NCBI GenBank assembly: GCA_011389755.1
Contig: JAABTR010000027.1
Location: 1 to 6,011 of the forward strand
From: Deltaproteobacteria bacterium
GTDB taxonomy: Bacteria; Myxococcota_A; Polyangia; JAAYKL01
Direction: 5' to 3'
Length of the DNA: 6,011 nt
Below are positions 1-5,634 of the stretch, piece after piece (position 1 is the first letter of the stretch; each line of letters opens with the position of its first letter). The notes beneath the pieces are model-generated. The model saw only the letters and a list, made by a program, of their open reading frames with translations, searched no databases and had not been told where the DNA came from. A program made the position numbers and the translations under genes.

Positions 1-1205
1 CCATTGTCTTTTTTGTAACACTCGGCAACACGCGTCCAGCCGTCCACGAACAAGGGCAAATCGTCGTCCGTGCGGTGCAACACCAGAATCAGTAGGTCGC
101 CGGCCTTGCTTCCGGAGGGGCGAGCGATTCTGATGTTTTGGCCGTTGGAGTCCCAGATCTCGGTTGTGCCGATGTGTTTGATCTCGCTCGTGCTGCCACC
201 GTCATCGCCATCAGCATCGTCATCAGCATCGCCACCGTCATCGGGTACCGTCGTTCCGCCCTCGCCCGTGACGATCACGAGTTGCGGCTTATTCGAGCCT
301 TCGCGAGATGAGAAATCGGCGCCGTTCGTATCGTCTGGCAAGAGCAGGAACGAGTACTCACCAGAACTTTTAATCGCCTGGGTCACGTCGAGCTCGACCC
401 AACCGTTCTGTGTGTTGCCCAGATCGGCGATGACACCGCCTTGGGGTGAGGGACGGTTGTTATAGGTCACGCCCCCTTCGGTCCAGTCGTTATGTGTCAG
501 GTAGACCTTGGGACCGTTCCCTGTCGGATTCGTTACGAAAAGGCGCAACTTGGCGCTCCCGAGCGCCGCGGTCAGCTTCGGGACAGCAAAGCGAATAAGC
601 GTCTCATAAACGTTGGGGGCTTCGTCCACTAAAAGCCCGCTTTTACCGCCAAAATTGCTCCCGGCGCTTGCGCTGTCCACATAGGCGTCGGCCTCTGGAG
701 CGAGCTTGAGCGTCTGAGGGGTCGGTTTGCCGCTAGAATCGCCGTCACTTGCCGAGCCACCACCCACAGACCAGAGCTCCTTGCTCCCGAGGCGGATTAC
801 GGCTCGGCCGGCGTCTTCCACGTACAGGACGGCTCCTGTGTTGCCGGCTGTCTTCGAAGCCCACTGCGCCTTCTTCTGTGTCGTATAGACAACGAGATTG
901 CCGTCCCCTTGCATCCCCAGATAGGCCGCATCGCAGCATATGCCGGCGGACCAAAGAACCTGCGTGCCGGACAAAAGAACGAGATCTCCGCCGCTTTCGA
1001 GGCCGAAGCTATAACGACCGCTCGGTGAGTCTAAAAAATCACCGCGCTGCAGCCTCTTACGCCCCTCAAGCGAGCCACTCCCGTCCGCGATCACACCGAA
1101 CCCATCTGGGCCCAGGACAAAATCTCCGCCGCTCTCCTCGCAAGCGACGACGAGTAAAAACACGGACGAAAATAGTGCCCCGATACAAAACCTACTTGCT
1201 AACAT
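1..1205 (-). CDS. Lectin/DNRLRE-domain surface lipoprotein (3' end outside window)
   Basis: The frame is open from ATG at 1205 to the left edge, giving 401 codons without a stop. AGGAGG at 1212-1217 lies 6 nt before the ATG. Residues 1-22 form a lipoprotein signal with lipobox V19-V20-A21-C22; the residues after Cys are Glu-Glu. Residues about 45-147 look like a bulb-type (B-)lectin: three repeats ending in VLWSAG, AQWASK and ELWSVG. The middle repeat keeps the full mannose-binding pattern QxDxNxVxY (Q99, D101, N103, V105, Y107), while the outer two are degenerate. Residues about 165-313 match the DNRLRE/CBM96-type beta-sandwich, with ADAYVDS, NFGGKSGLLV, LIRFAVP, DWTEGGVTYNNRP and GWVELDVTQAI. 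An Asp/Gly/Ala linker (321-338) leads to a third domain starting near 341 (GDLLILVLHRTDDDLPL, DGWTRVAECYKKDN). Inferred role: cell-surface, probably outer-membrane, carbohydrate or matrix binding. The ligand is unknown and the total length cannot be seen. Confidence 0.88.
   Translation of the reverse strand, partial: MLASRFCIGALFSSVFLLVVACEESGGDFVLGPDGFGVIADGSGSLEGRKRLQRGDFLDSPSGRYSFGLESGGDLVLLSGTQVLWSAGICCDAAYLGMQGDGNLVVYTTQKKAQWASKTAGNTGAVLYVEDAGRAVIRLGSKELWSVGGGSASDGDSSGKPTPQTLKLAPEADAYVDSASAGSNFGGKSGLLVDEAPNVYETLIRFAVPKLTAALGSAKLRLFVTNPTGNGPKVYLTHNDWTEGGVTYNNRPSPQGGVIADLGNTQNGWVELDVTQAIKSSGEYSFLLLPDDTNGADFSSREGSNKPQLVIVTGEGGTTVPDDGGDADDDADGDDGGSTSEIKHIGTTEIWDSNGQNIRIARPSGSKAGDLLILVLHRTDDDLPLFVDGWTRVAECYKKDN
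195..243 (-). repeat. In-frame short tandem repeats coding the Asp-rich linker
   Basis: On the plus strand GCCACCGTCATCG occurs at 195-207 and again at 231-243, and CATCAGCATCG occurs at 209-219 and 221-231 with a 12-nt period. In the minus-strand gene these encode DDGGDADDDADGDDGG, an acidic flexible linker between the DNRLRE domain and the C-terminal domain. The repeat unit is a multiple of three, so copy-number changes would keep the frame. Confidence 0.7.
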
Positions 1206-1211
1206 TCGAAA

Positions 1212-1217
1212 CCTCCT
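1212..1217 (-). promoter_or_regulatory. Ribosome-binding site of the lectin lipoprotein gene
   Basis: AGGAGG (minus strand) sits 6 nt before the ATG at 1205. It fixes this start, and the lipoprotein signal follows directly. The two BON genes at the right of the window use the same motif and spacing. Confidence 0.8.
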
Positions 1218-1262
1218 ATTTTCTGGGGGAGCGGAAACTCACGCCGAGCCGACACACCTACT

Positions 1263-1291
1263 AGTATAGTGATTAATTTTGTGAATGTAAG
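1263..1291 (-). promoter_or_regulatory. Candidate sigma-70-type promoter for the lectin lipoprotein gene
   Basis: On the minus strand CTTACA (1286-1291, 4/6 to the -35 consensus) and TATACT (1263-1268, 5/6 to the -10 consensus) are separated by exactly 17 nt in a locally AT-rich stretch. Transcription would begin near 1256, giving a leader of about 50 nt before the ATG at 1205. It lies just downstream of the decayed domain copy at 1316-1558, so the gene appears to be transcribed independently of it. Confidence 0.5.
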
Positions 1292-1292
1292 C

Positions 1293-1587
1293 ATGATTAT
1301 GCACTGGTGCTTTTTTTAGGACCGGTAGGAGCTCGGTTCGCTGGAGGTCGCTTTCTTGTAGAAGATCGACTGAGCGATATCGTGGCCTTGGCCGCCCGTC
1401 CCGAAGTTGCGACAGTAGTCATCGTTGTGCCAGCTCTGACAGTCCTCTTCGGTCGAGCAATCGTACTTGTTATCGCGCTTGTAACACTCAGCCACGCGGG
1501 TCCACCCATCCAAGTACAGGGGCAAATCGTCGTACCCCAGCCACGTGTGCACATCCAAAAAAAATCAGCCCGCACATGCATAATTAT
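1293..1587. repeat. Imperfect inverted repeat flanking the domain fragment
   Basis: ATGATTATGCA at 1293-1303 matches the reverse complement of TGCATAATTAT at 1577-1587 at 10 of 11 positions. TGC follows soon after both arms when read inward. The arms are AT-rich in an otherwise GC-rich region and bracket the truncated domain copy. Whether they are ends of a small mobile unit or coincidence cannot be told from one copy. Confidence 0.35.
1316..1558 (-). pseudogene. Decayed partial copy of the lipoprotein's C-terminal domain
   Basis: The minus-strand frame from TTG at 1558 to TAA at 1316-1318 encodes about 80 residues. It repeats the third domain of the lipoprotein at 1-1205: YDDLPLYLDGWTRVAECYKRDN here against DDDLPLFVDGWTRVAECYKKDN there. 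At DNA level about 46 of 56 bases match between 15-70 and the corresponding stretch near 1475-1530. It continues beyond what the left edge shows with DCSTEEDCQSWHNDDYC, DIAQSIFYKK and ATSSEPSSY. The GDLL, GWT and SEPSSY landmarks resemble a beta-sandwich segment I recall from secreted proteins, where sequence normally continues after SSY, so the copy looks cut at its C-terminus. Upstream, an in-frame TGA (1565-1567) interrupts the AG-D-LL equivalent, and the DFFWM stretch lies in another frame. There is no signal peptide and no convincing ribosome-binding site. The alternative, a small expressed Cys-rich protein, is less likely. Confidence 0.65.
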
Positions 1588-1685
1588 CACAGCGACAGGA
1601 GTTAACGAAGGAGTCACAGAGGTGACCATGGCAGACCGCTTCGCGCCAGTGAAAACATCGCCCCGCTTCGAAACAAGCTGGGAAG

Positions 1686-1715
1686 TTGAACCCCATGCCT
1701 CCTTAAGGGTACAAA
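1686..1715 (+). promoter_or_regulatory. Weak candidate promoter for the methyltransferase gene
   Basis: TTGAAC (1686-1691, 4/6) and TACAAA (1710-1715, 4/6) are separated by 18 nt, and transcription would begin around 1722. This is the best sigma-70-like pair I see between the fragment and the methyltransferase start, but both hexamers are mediocre. Confidence 0.25.
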
Positions 1716-1716
1716 T

Positions 1717-1733
1717 TTCTTCGACAAGAAGAA
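1717..1733. repeat. Short perfect hairpin TTCTTC/GAAGAA
   Basis: TTCTTC (1717-1722) and GAAGAA (1728-1733) can pair around a 5-nt loop (GACAA). The hairpin falls at the predicted transcript start of the methyltransferase gene. It has no adjacent T-tract, so it is not a terminator; an operator or leader hairpin is possible but unproven. Confidence 0.3.
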
Positions 1734-1791
1734 GACAACTGCCCGGCGCTCTTTTTTTGTCGTGATTTCCAGACGGGCGGAGGCGGACGAT

Positions 1792-2529
1792 ATGATAACG
1801 GACACTTATGAGACTTTTGCGCAAAGATACGACTGGATGCACGAAAACAGCGCCGAGCGCGCCGGTTTTTTCGAGGTCGTCTTTGCGAAGAACGGCGTTC
1901 AAAAAGTACTCGACTGCGCCTGCGGGACCGGGAGCGACCTGCTCTTATTCCAATCATTCGGGCTCGACGTGACGGGATCTGACGCCTCACCCGCGATGCT
2001 TAAGGTGGCACAAGACAAGCTCGCACAGCGAGATTCGAACATCTTCCTCGAGCATGTGGACTACCGCGGGCTCGAAAACCGTTTCGAGTCGCGTTTCGAC
2101 GCCGTCGTCTGCCTCACGAGCGCCATCAACGAGGTGGTGCGGGACGATCAAACCCTCGGCGCCCTGCGCTCGATGCGCAGCGTGCTCGCAGAAGATGGGA
2201 TCCTCGTTTTCGACCAGGGCATCGGCGACGCCGGCATCAAAGATCCGCCTCGCTACGCTCCCGTGGTCAACAGCCGCGATTACTCGCGGCTCTACAGCAT
2301 GACGCTCGACAAAGGAATGCTCGCGATCGACATCCACGACTTCATCCACACCGAAGCTGAGCTGTCATATGAACGCGAACACTTCGACCTGCGCGTGCGA
2401 ACCGTCGACTCCTGGATAGCTCTTTTGCGCCAGGCCGGGTTTGCTTCGGCGGACGTCTACGGAGACTGGAGCCTCACCCCTTACGACAAAGATCGCAGCA
2501 GCCGCCTTGTCGTCGTCGCGCGCAGGTGA
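1792..2529 (+). CDS. Class I SAM-dependent methyltransferase
   Basis: This gene encodes a 245-residue cytoplasmic enzyme predicted to transfer the methyl group of S-adenosylmethionine. ATG 1792 is preferred over GTG 1762 because GGAGG (1779-1783) lies 8 nt before it and because YETFAQRYDWMH, a typical opening for this family, follows at once. Motif I is VLDCACGTG (39-47), with the glycine-rich SAM loop. The motif II acidic residue is D64 in VTGSDASPAML, expected to bind the ribose hydroxyls. FDAVVCLTSAINEV fits the motif IV region, and ILVFDQGIGDAG is the following strand. The C-terminal part (LLRQAGFASADVYGDWS, then SSRLVVVARR) is the usual closing beta-hairpin of UbiE/Methyltransf_25-like enzymes. 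The substrate (small molecule, lipid or protein) cannot be deduced, and no DNA-methyltransferase motif such as DPPY or NPPY is seen. The gene converges on the ATPase gene, with a 12-nt gap between stop codons. Confidence 0.9.
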   Translation: MITDTYETFAQRYDWMHENSAERAGFFEVVFAKNGVQKVLDCACGTGSDLLLFQSFGLDVTGSDASPAMLKVAQDKLAQRDSNIFLEHVDYRGLENRFESRFDAVVCLTSAINEVVRDDQTLGALRSMRSVLAEDGILVFDQGIGDAGIKDPPRYAPVVNSRDYSRLYSMTLDKGMLAIDIHDFIHTEAELSYEREHFDLRVRTVDSWIALLRQAGFASADVYGDWSLTPYDKDRSSRLVVVARR

Positions 2530-2556
2530 TGTCCATCGGGCTCAGGCGGTGACATC
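2528..2556. terminator. Inverted repeat across the convergent 3' ends (possible weak terminator)
   Basis: GATGTC (2528-2533) and GACATC (2551-2556) form a perfect 6-bp stem around a 17-nt loop and include both stop codons. Neither strand has a T-tract after it, so it is not a classical intrinsic terminator. The gap of 12 nt leaves no room for separate terminators. Confidence 0.25.
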
Positions 2557-3642
2557 TTCGTCGTCTTCTGCGGTGACCCCGTTGGCAAAAGCCATGAGCG
2601 CCTCCAGCTTCGATTCTTCGTCGGCCACTACGGCGTCTTTCATGGCGGTCGCTGTGGTGCCACCCTTGGTCGTGCGTGTCAGCAGGGTCACCTCCTCGGA
2701 TGACAGCTCGTAGGCCACGAGGGGGCTGCGGGTCGAGATGATCACCTGACATCTCCTCGACAGCTCGCGCAGCAGCCCCACCACTTCGGATATCATCTGC
2801 GGGTGGAGTCCTCTTTCGGGCTCCTCCACGAGCAGCACCGAGACCGGATCGATATGAGGCAGCGCCGCAAACCCCAGGTAGTACAAGATGCCGTCGCTCA
2901 TGCGCTTCGCGCGGACCGTCTCACCGGACACAAGACGTGTCTGTATAACCTTGCTCCCGGTGTCGACGGCGCAAAGCTGGAGCTTTCTCACGCTGGGAAA
3001 CAGCCGGCAGACCCGGTCGCGGATGGCCGTGAAGTCGTCCACATCCCGATCGCGGACAGCGTCGTAGATCCCCGCGAGTCCCAGCCCCTTTTCGGACTTA
3101 AAGGACAAAGGCCCGGCCCCAGGGACCAGCTCGCTCGGCTCCCGCAGCACATCCGGGTCGAACCGGGCCAAAAACACCCGCCTTGGCAGGGTCTCCTCGC
3201 CCGGGGTGCCGGCCGGAAGCTGGGCGTAAGCCGACGCGTCATTGGGAACAGTTGTGCTCTTGGTCTTTGTTTTCGTCTTTCCAAGCGCCCGCTGGAGGTC
3301 CAAGCCGGCCTGCCCCTGGGAAACGAACGACTGGACGCGGTGCCCGCGCTCTTTTGAAAAGCCCCAAAAAAAATGCTTGTTTTGCGCCAATAATACCCGC
3401 GATTCCTCTTCGCCAGGCTCGTCATCGAGCTCTTCGTAGAGACGCTCGGCGTCCTCTTGCGCCTCCACCGTGATGTCTCCCATCAACAGCACAAGCGTCT
3501 CGATGGCCCGAAGTAGCGTGCTCTTACCCGTATCATTCGGGCCAAAAAATGCGTGCAGGGGTGTGATATCGATGTCGGCATCCTTGAGACACCCATAGTT
3601 CTTGATGATGAGCTTATCGATGAATCTCATGAGTTGTTCCAT
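2542..3642 (-). CDS. AAA_21/RecF-like ATPase, 366 residues
   Basis: This is a predicted cytoplasmic ABC-type ATPase of the OLD/RecF/AAA_21 group. It opens with the typical first strand (IDKLIIKNYGCLKDADIDI) and Walker A GPNDTGKST (34-42). A signature-like RMSDGILYYLGF lies at 247-258, Walker B with catalytic Glu is SVLLVEEPERGLHP (268-281), and the switch region is QVIISTRSPLVAYEL (299-313). In that switch, Arg305 stands where these proteins usually have His (THSP). An acidic segment (about 68-81) and a KTKTKTK run (122-128) lie in the variable insert between the two nucleotide-binding halves. No TOPRIM, HNH or other nuclease domain follows; the C-terminus is a short acidic tail. ATG 3642 is chosen because GAGG at 3651-3654 lies 8 nt upstream, while GTG 3720 would add 26 residues with no better site. 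The role is unknown: relatives work in DNA repair, phage defence or abortive infection, but no partner gene is adjacent. Confidence 0.87.
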   Translation of the reverse strand: MEQLMRFIDKLIIKNYGCLKDADIDITPLHAFFGPNDTGKSTLLRAIETLVLLMGDITVEAQEDAERLYEELDDEPGEEESRVLLAQNKHFFWGFSKERGHRVQSFVSQGQAGLDLQRALGKTKTKTKSTTVPNDASAYAQLPAGTPGEETLPRRVFLARFDPDVLREPSELVPGAGPLSFKSEKGLGLAGIYDAVRDRDVDDFTAIRDRVCRLFPSVRKLQLCAVDTGSKVIQTRLVSGETVRAKRMSDGILYYLGFAALPHIDPVSVLLVEEPERGLHPQMISEVVGLLRELSRRCQVIISTRSPLVAYELSSEEVTLLTRTTKGGTTATAMKDAVVADEESKLEALMAFANGVTAEDDEDVTA

Positions 3643-3845
3643 ACCAAAAACCTCACCCTTTTTTAAGGTGTCGAAGACCAAAAGCCTTGGCAACATGGAT
3701 CCGCCCAGACCGGTTCGCACCCCGCGATTTGTTCGTGCCGCTCCACTGCGTGTCGCCGAGCTTCGCCTTTTTTATTGTCAAACAGGAATATTTGTCCTTT
3801 CTCGCAATACATAAACACGAAGGTCCGACCCCTGCGTCGAAGGTC

Positions 3846-3864
3846 GCCGGCCGCCTTCGCCGGC
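3846..3864. repeat. GC-rich hairpin GCCGGC/GCCGGC
   Basis: Two perfect GCCGGC arms (3846-3851 and 3859-3864) flank a 7-nt loop. It lies about 60 nt upstream of the -24 element. No T-tract follows on either strand, so a protein-binding or spacer role is more likely than termination. Confidence 0.35.
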
Positions 3865-3922
3865 AGCATGCCCGGGACCTTGCCAACCCCCATCGTCTGT
3901 CGAAACGGCCCCTTCTTCGATT

Positions 3923-3938
3923 TGGAACACCGCTTGCT
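3923..3938 (+). promoter_or_regulatory. Sigma-54 (-24/-12) promoter of the BON operon
   Basis: TGGAAC (3923-3928), five bases, then TTGCT (3934-3938) matches the sigma-54 consensus TGGCAC-N5-TTGCW at 10 of 11 fixed positions. The invariant GG (3924-3925) and GC (3936-3937) are exactly 10 nt apart. Transcription would begin near 3949, leaving a leader of about 95 nt before ATG 4045. Sigma-54 promoters need an AAA+ enhancer-binding protein acting from upstream, so the operon is predicted to be signal-dependent. The imperfect AGGA/TCCT inverted repeat at 3784-3798 is at a suitable distance to be an enhancer site, but this is speculative. Confidence 0.68.
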
Positions 3939-3991
3939 TGAAAGGACGGCCAATCGCGGAAGTCCGAAACGCCGTCATGACTGCAGCTCGC

Positions 3992-4001
3992 TGTCTAGAC
4001 A
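3992..4001. repeat. 10-bp palindrome in the BON leader
   Basis: TGTCTAGACA is a perfect palindrome, downstream of the predicted sigma-54 transcript start and about 30 nt before the ribosome-binding site. It could be an operator half-pair or chance. Confidence 0.3.
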
Positions 4002-4031
4002 AATTTTTGAGTGCAGGCACCGGGCGCAAAC

Positions 4032-4038
4032 AAGGAGG
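4032..4038 (+). promoter_or_regulatory. Ribosome-binding site deciding the six-BON start
   Basis: AAGGAGG lies 6 nt before ATG 4045. The frame is open upstream to 3775, but the signal peptide begins only after this ATG, so the site fixes the true start. Confidence 0.85.
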
Positions 4039-4044
4039 TTGGTC

Positions 4045-5577
4045 ATGGATATTCGAAAAACAGGTCGCAGACGGGGTCTGAGCTCACAGCGGTGGATCGC
4101 GTTCATAGGCTCGATCGCTTTGGCGATGTCGATGGCCGTCACGGTCCAGGCGGCTGCGCCGAGCGACGAAGAGATATCGACAGCTATTGAAGGGGAGCTC
4201 CTCTTCCACCCGGAAATCCCCTACAACCAGGTCGATATTTCGACATCCGACGGCATCGTCACTGTCGAGGGCAAGGTCCCGAGTTTGCTCGCAAAAAATC
4301 GCACTGTCCGGCTCGCCGAGTCGATAAAAGGGGTACGATCCGTCATCGACCGCCTCGAGATGAGCGAGGCCAACATGCCCGACTCGGAGATCGAAAAAGC
4401 GGTCAATTCGGAGCTGACGGCGAACTCGGCGACAGAGGCCTTCGACCTGAACGTCAAATCCAAAAACGGCGTCGTCACCCTGGGGGGCACCGTCCAGTCG
4501 TGGCAGGAGATGCGTGCCGGAATCCTCGCGGCCCAGCGCGTCATGGGTGTCAAACAGGTCGTCAACGATATCAGGGTCAGCAGGAAAAAGAGCCGGCCTG
4601 AGAGCGAGATCGCCGAGGACGTCCGGTCCCGGCTTAAGTGGGACGTTCTCGTGGACAGCGGCCTCATCGATGTCGATGTCAACGCCAAGCGCGGCCAGGT
4701 CACGCTCAGCGGAAAAGTCGGCAGCCCGGCGGAGAAACGCCGCGCCGAGCAAGACGCCTGGGTCGCAGGTGTCCGCTCCGTAGACGCTACGGGGCTCGAC
4801 GTGATGCGCGTCTTCGAGGATGAACAGCGCCGGGAAAAGGCGTTCGTCATCAAGGACGACAGCCAGATCAAAAAGGCGATCGAAGACGCGATGCTCTACG
4901 ATCCGCGGGTGCTCTCGACCGAGGTCCGAACGCACGTGATCAACGGAGTCGTGACCCTTACTGGCACGGTCCCCAGCTTGGAGGCCAAAAGCGCCGCGGC
5001 CCAAGACGCCCAGAATACCATGGGGGTGCGAATGGTCTACAACAACATCCAGGTCCCCAAGCAGGCCGATATCTCAGAAGCACAGATCTCGAAAAACGCC
5101 GCGACGATGATCAAAAACAGCCCCTTCCTAGAGGCCGATGACGTCGCTGTGCGGGTCAACAAAGAGCAGGTGATCCTCACCGGAACGGTTGACAACTATT
5201 TCGAAAAAGCCCTGGCCGAGCAGGTGGTCTCTCGCGTCAAGGGCATAAGCCAGGTGGACAACAACCTCGATGTGAGGTTTCCCAGCAAACCTCTCGCATA
5301 CAATCCGTACGTGGACGACTGGGTCGCCACCGAATTCGTGTGGTACACGTATGAGCCGCAGTACGCCTTGGTCAGCGATGCCGAGCTCAAAGATGAGGTC
5401 CGCTCGGAGCTCTTCTGGAGCCCGTTCGTGGATTCCGATGACATCAATGTGGACGTAACACTCGGGACCGTAACTCTCGAAGGGACGGTGGAGTCGGGCG
5501 CCGAGGCCCGAACCGCCGAACAAAACGCCCTGGAAGCCGGAGCGCCGGTGGTGATCAACAAGCTCACGGTCAAATAG
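4045..5577 (+). CDS. Secreted protein with six BON domains
   Basis: The 510-residue product has a Sec signal: basic residues 4-16, a hydrophobic stretch 18-34, then VQA-AA with likely cleavage after residue 36 or 38. The mature part is six consecutive BON domains at about 40-106, 112-178, 185-253, 271-337, 343-410 and 444-508. Each starts with an acidic helix (SDEEISTAIEGEL, PDSEIEKAVNSEL, SDAELKDEVRSEL) and carries the hallmark G-x-V-T-L-x-G-T/K-V strand-turn before a second helix. An unusual linker rich in Tyr, Trp and Pro (about 411-443) separates domains 5 and 6. BON modules, as in OsmY and DolP/YraP, are known to bind phospholipid or to act at the envelope; OsmY and DolP have two each, so six is long. 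Inferred location is the periplasm and inferred role is envelope integrity. The next gene also encodes a BON protein. Confidence 0.92.
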   Translation: MDIRKTGRRRGLSSQRWIAFIGSIALAMSMAVTVQAAAPSDEEISTAIEGELLFHPEIPYNQVDISTSDGIVTVEGKVPSLLAKNRTVRLAESIKGVRSVIDRLEMSEANMPDSEIEKAVNSELTANSATEAFDLNVKSKNGVVTLGGTVQSWQEMRAGILAAQRVMGVKQVVNDIRVSRKKSRPESEIAEDVRSRLKWDVLVDSGLIDVDVNAKRGQVTLSGKVGSPAEKRRAEQDAWVAGVRSVDATGLDVMRVFEDEQRREKAFVIKDDSQIKKAIEDAMLYDPRVLSTEVRTHVINGVVTLTGTVPSLEAKSAAAQDAQNTMGVRMVYNNIQVPKQADISEAQISKNAATMIKNSPFLEADDVAVRVNKEQVILTGTVDNYFEKALAEQVVSRVKGISQVDNNLDVRFPSKPLAYNPYVDDWVATEFVWYTYEPQYALVSDAELKDEVRSELFWSPFVDSDDINVDVTLGTVTLEGTVESGAEARTAEQNALEAGAPVVINKLTVK

Positions 5578-5627
5578 GCTCGTTACCCGATTAAGACGAG
5601 ACACTACGAAAACAAAGCACTGTGCGT

Positions 5628-5634
5628 AAGGAGG
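5628..5634 (+). promoter_or_regulatory. Ribosome-binding site of the BON lipoprotein gene
   Basis: AAGGAGG is 6 nt before ATG 5641, the same motif and spacing as in the preceding BON gene, which suggests similar translation of the two. Confidence 0.8.

Larger units (their letters stand above)
1206..1791. other. Intergenic region without an intact gene
   Basis: This stretch separates the lectin lipoprotein (minus) from the methyltransferase (plus). It holds the lipoprotein promoter, the decayed domain copy with its flanking inverted repeat, a 43-codon Cys-rich minus-strand frame (1565-1696), a candidate plus-strand promoter (1686-1715) and a short hairpin (1717-1733). The other open frames here lack supported starts or recognisable domains. 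Confidence 0.6.
3643..4044. other. Divergent control region between the ATPase and BON genes
   Basis: About 400 nt carry no supported gene. Overlapping open frames on both strands lack plausible ribosome-binding sites or domains. The region holds the sigma-54 promoter at 3923-3938, a GCCGGC hairpin, a TGTCTAGACA palindrome in the BON leader, and an AT-rich patch around 3770-3800 with a perfect minus-strand TTGACA (3776-3781). I find no good -10 partner at 16-18 nt for this hexamer, so the ATPase promoter is not assigned. Confidence 0.6.

Noticed and set aside
749..1264. Plus-strand 171-codon open frame
   Set aside because: It is antisense to the lectin lipoprotein gene, Arg/Pro-rich and without domain signature.
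1291..1317. Terminator-like GCACTGGTGC followed by seven Ts on the plus strand
   Set aside because: The loop would be only 2 nt, and no plus-strand gene ends before it.
1307..1765. Plus-strand 152-codon open frame
   Set aside because: It is the opposite strand of the decayed domain copy, with no ribosome-binding site and no recognisable domain.
1762..1791. GTG start for the methyltransferase
   Set aside because: It adds 10 unsupported residues, while ATG 1792 has GGAGG 8 nt upstream and begins right at the family-like N-terminus.
1297..1902. Minus-strand 201-codon open frame
   Set aside because: It overlaps the methyltransferase start and changes frame relative to the homologous DLPLYLDGWTRV segment. 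Only the short DFFWM stretch near 1560 may be remnant coding sequence.
1792..3642. Restriction-modification or known named defence system
   Set aside because: The methyltransferase lacks DNA-methyltransferase catalytic motifs, the genes are convergent rather than co-transcribed, and no nuclease is present.
3776..3781. Perfect TTGACA -35 hexamer on the minus strand
   Set aside because: At 16-18 nt downstream the sequence is GC-rich with no -10 resemblance, so I did not call an ATPase promoter.
3653..3953. Minus-strand open frames of 77 and 96 codons upstream of the ATPase
   Set aside because: Neither has a convincing ribosome-binding site or family resemblance, and they overlap each other and the sigma-54 promoter region.
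3775..4044. 90-residue N-terminal extension of the six-BON protein
   Set aside because: It would bury the signal peptide, lacks a ribosome-binding site and overlaps the sigma-54 promoter. ATG 4045 with AAGGAGG is far better.
4084..5004. 306-codon minus-strand open frame
   Set aside because: It is antisense to the six-BON gene, whose signal peptide, ribosome-binding site and repeated domain pattern are decisive. The antisense product has no recognisable domain.
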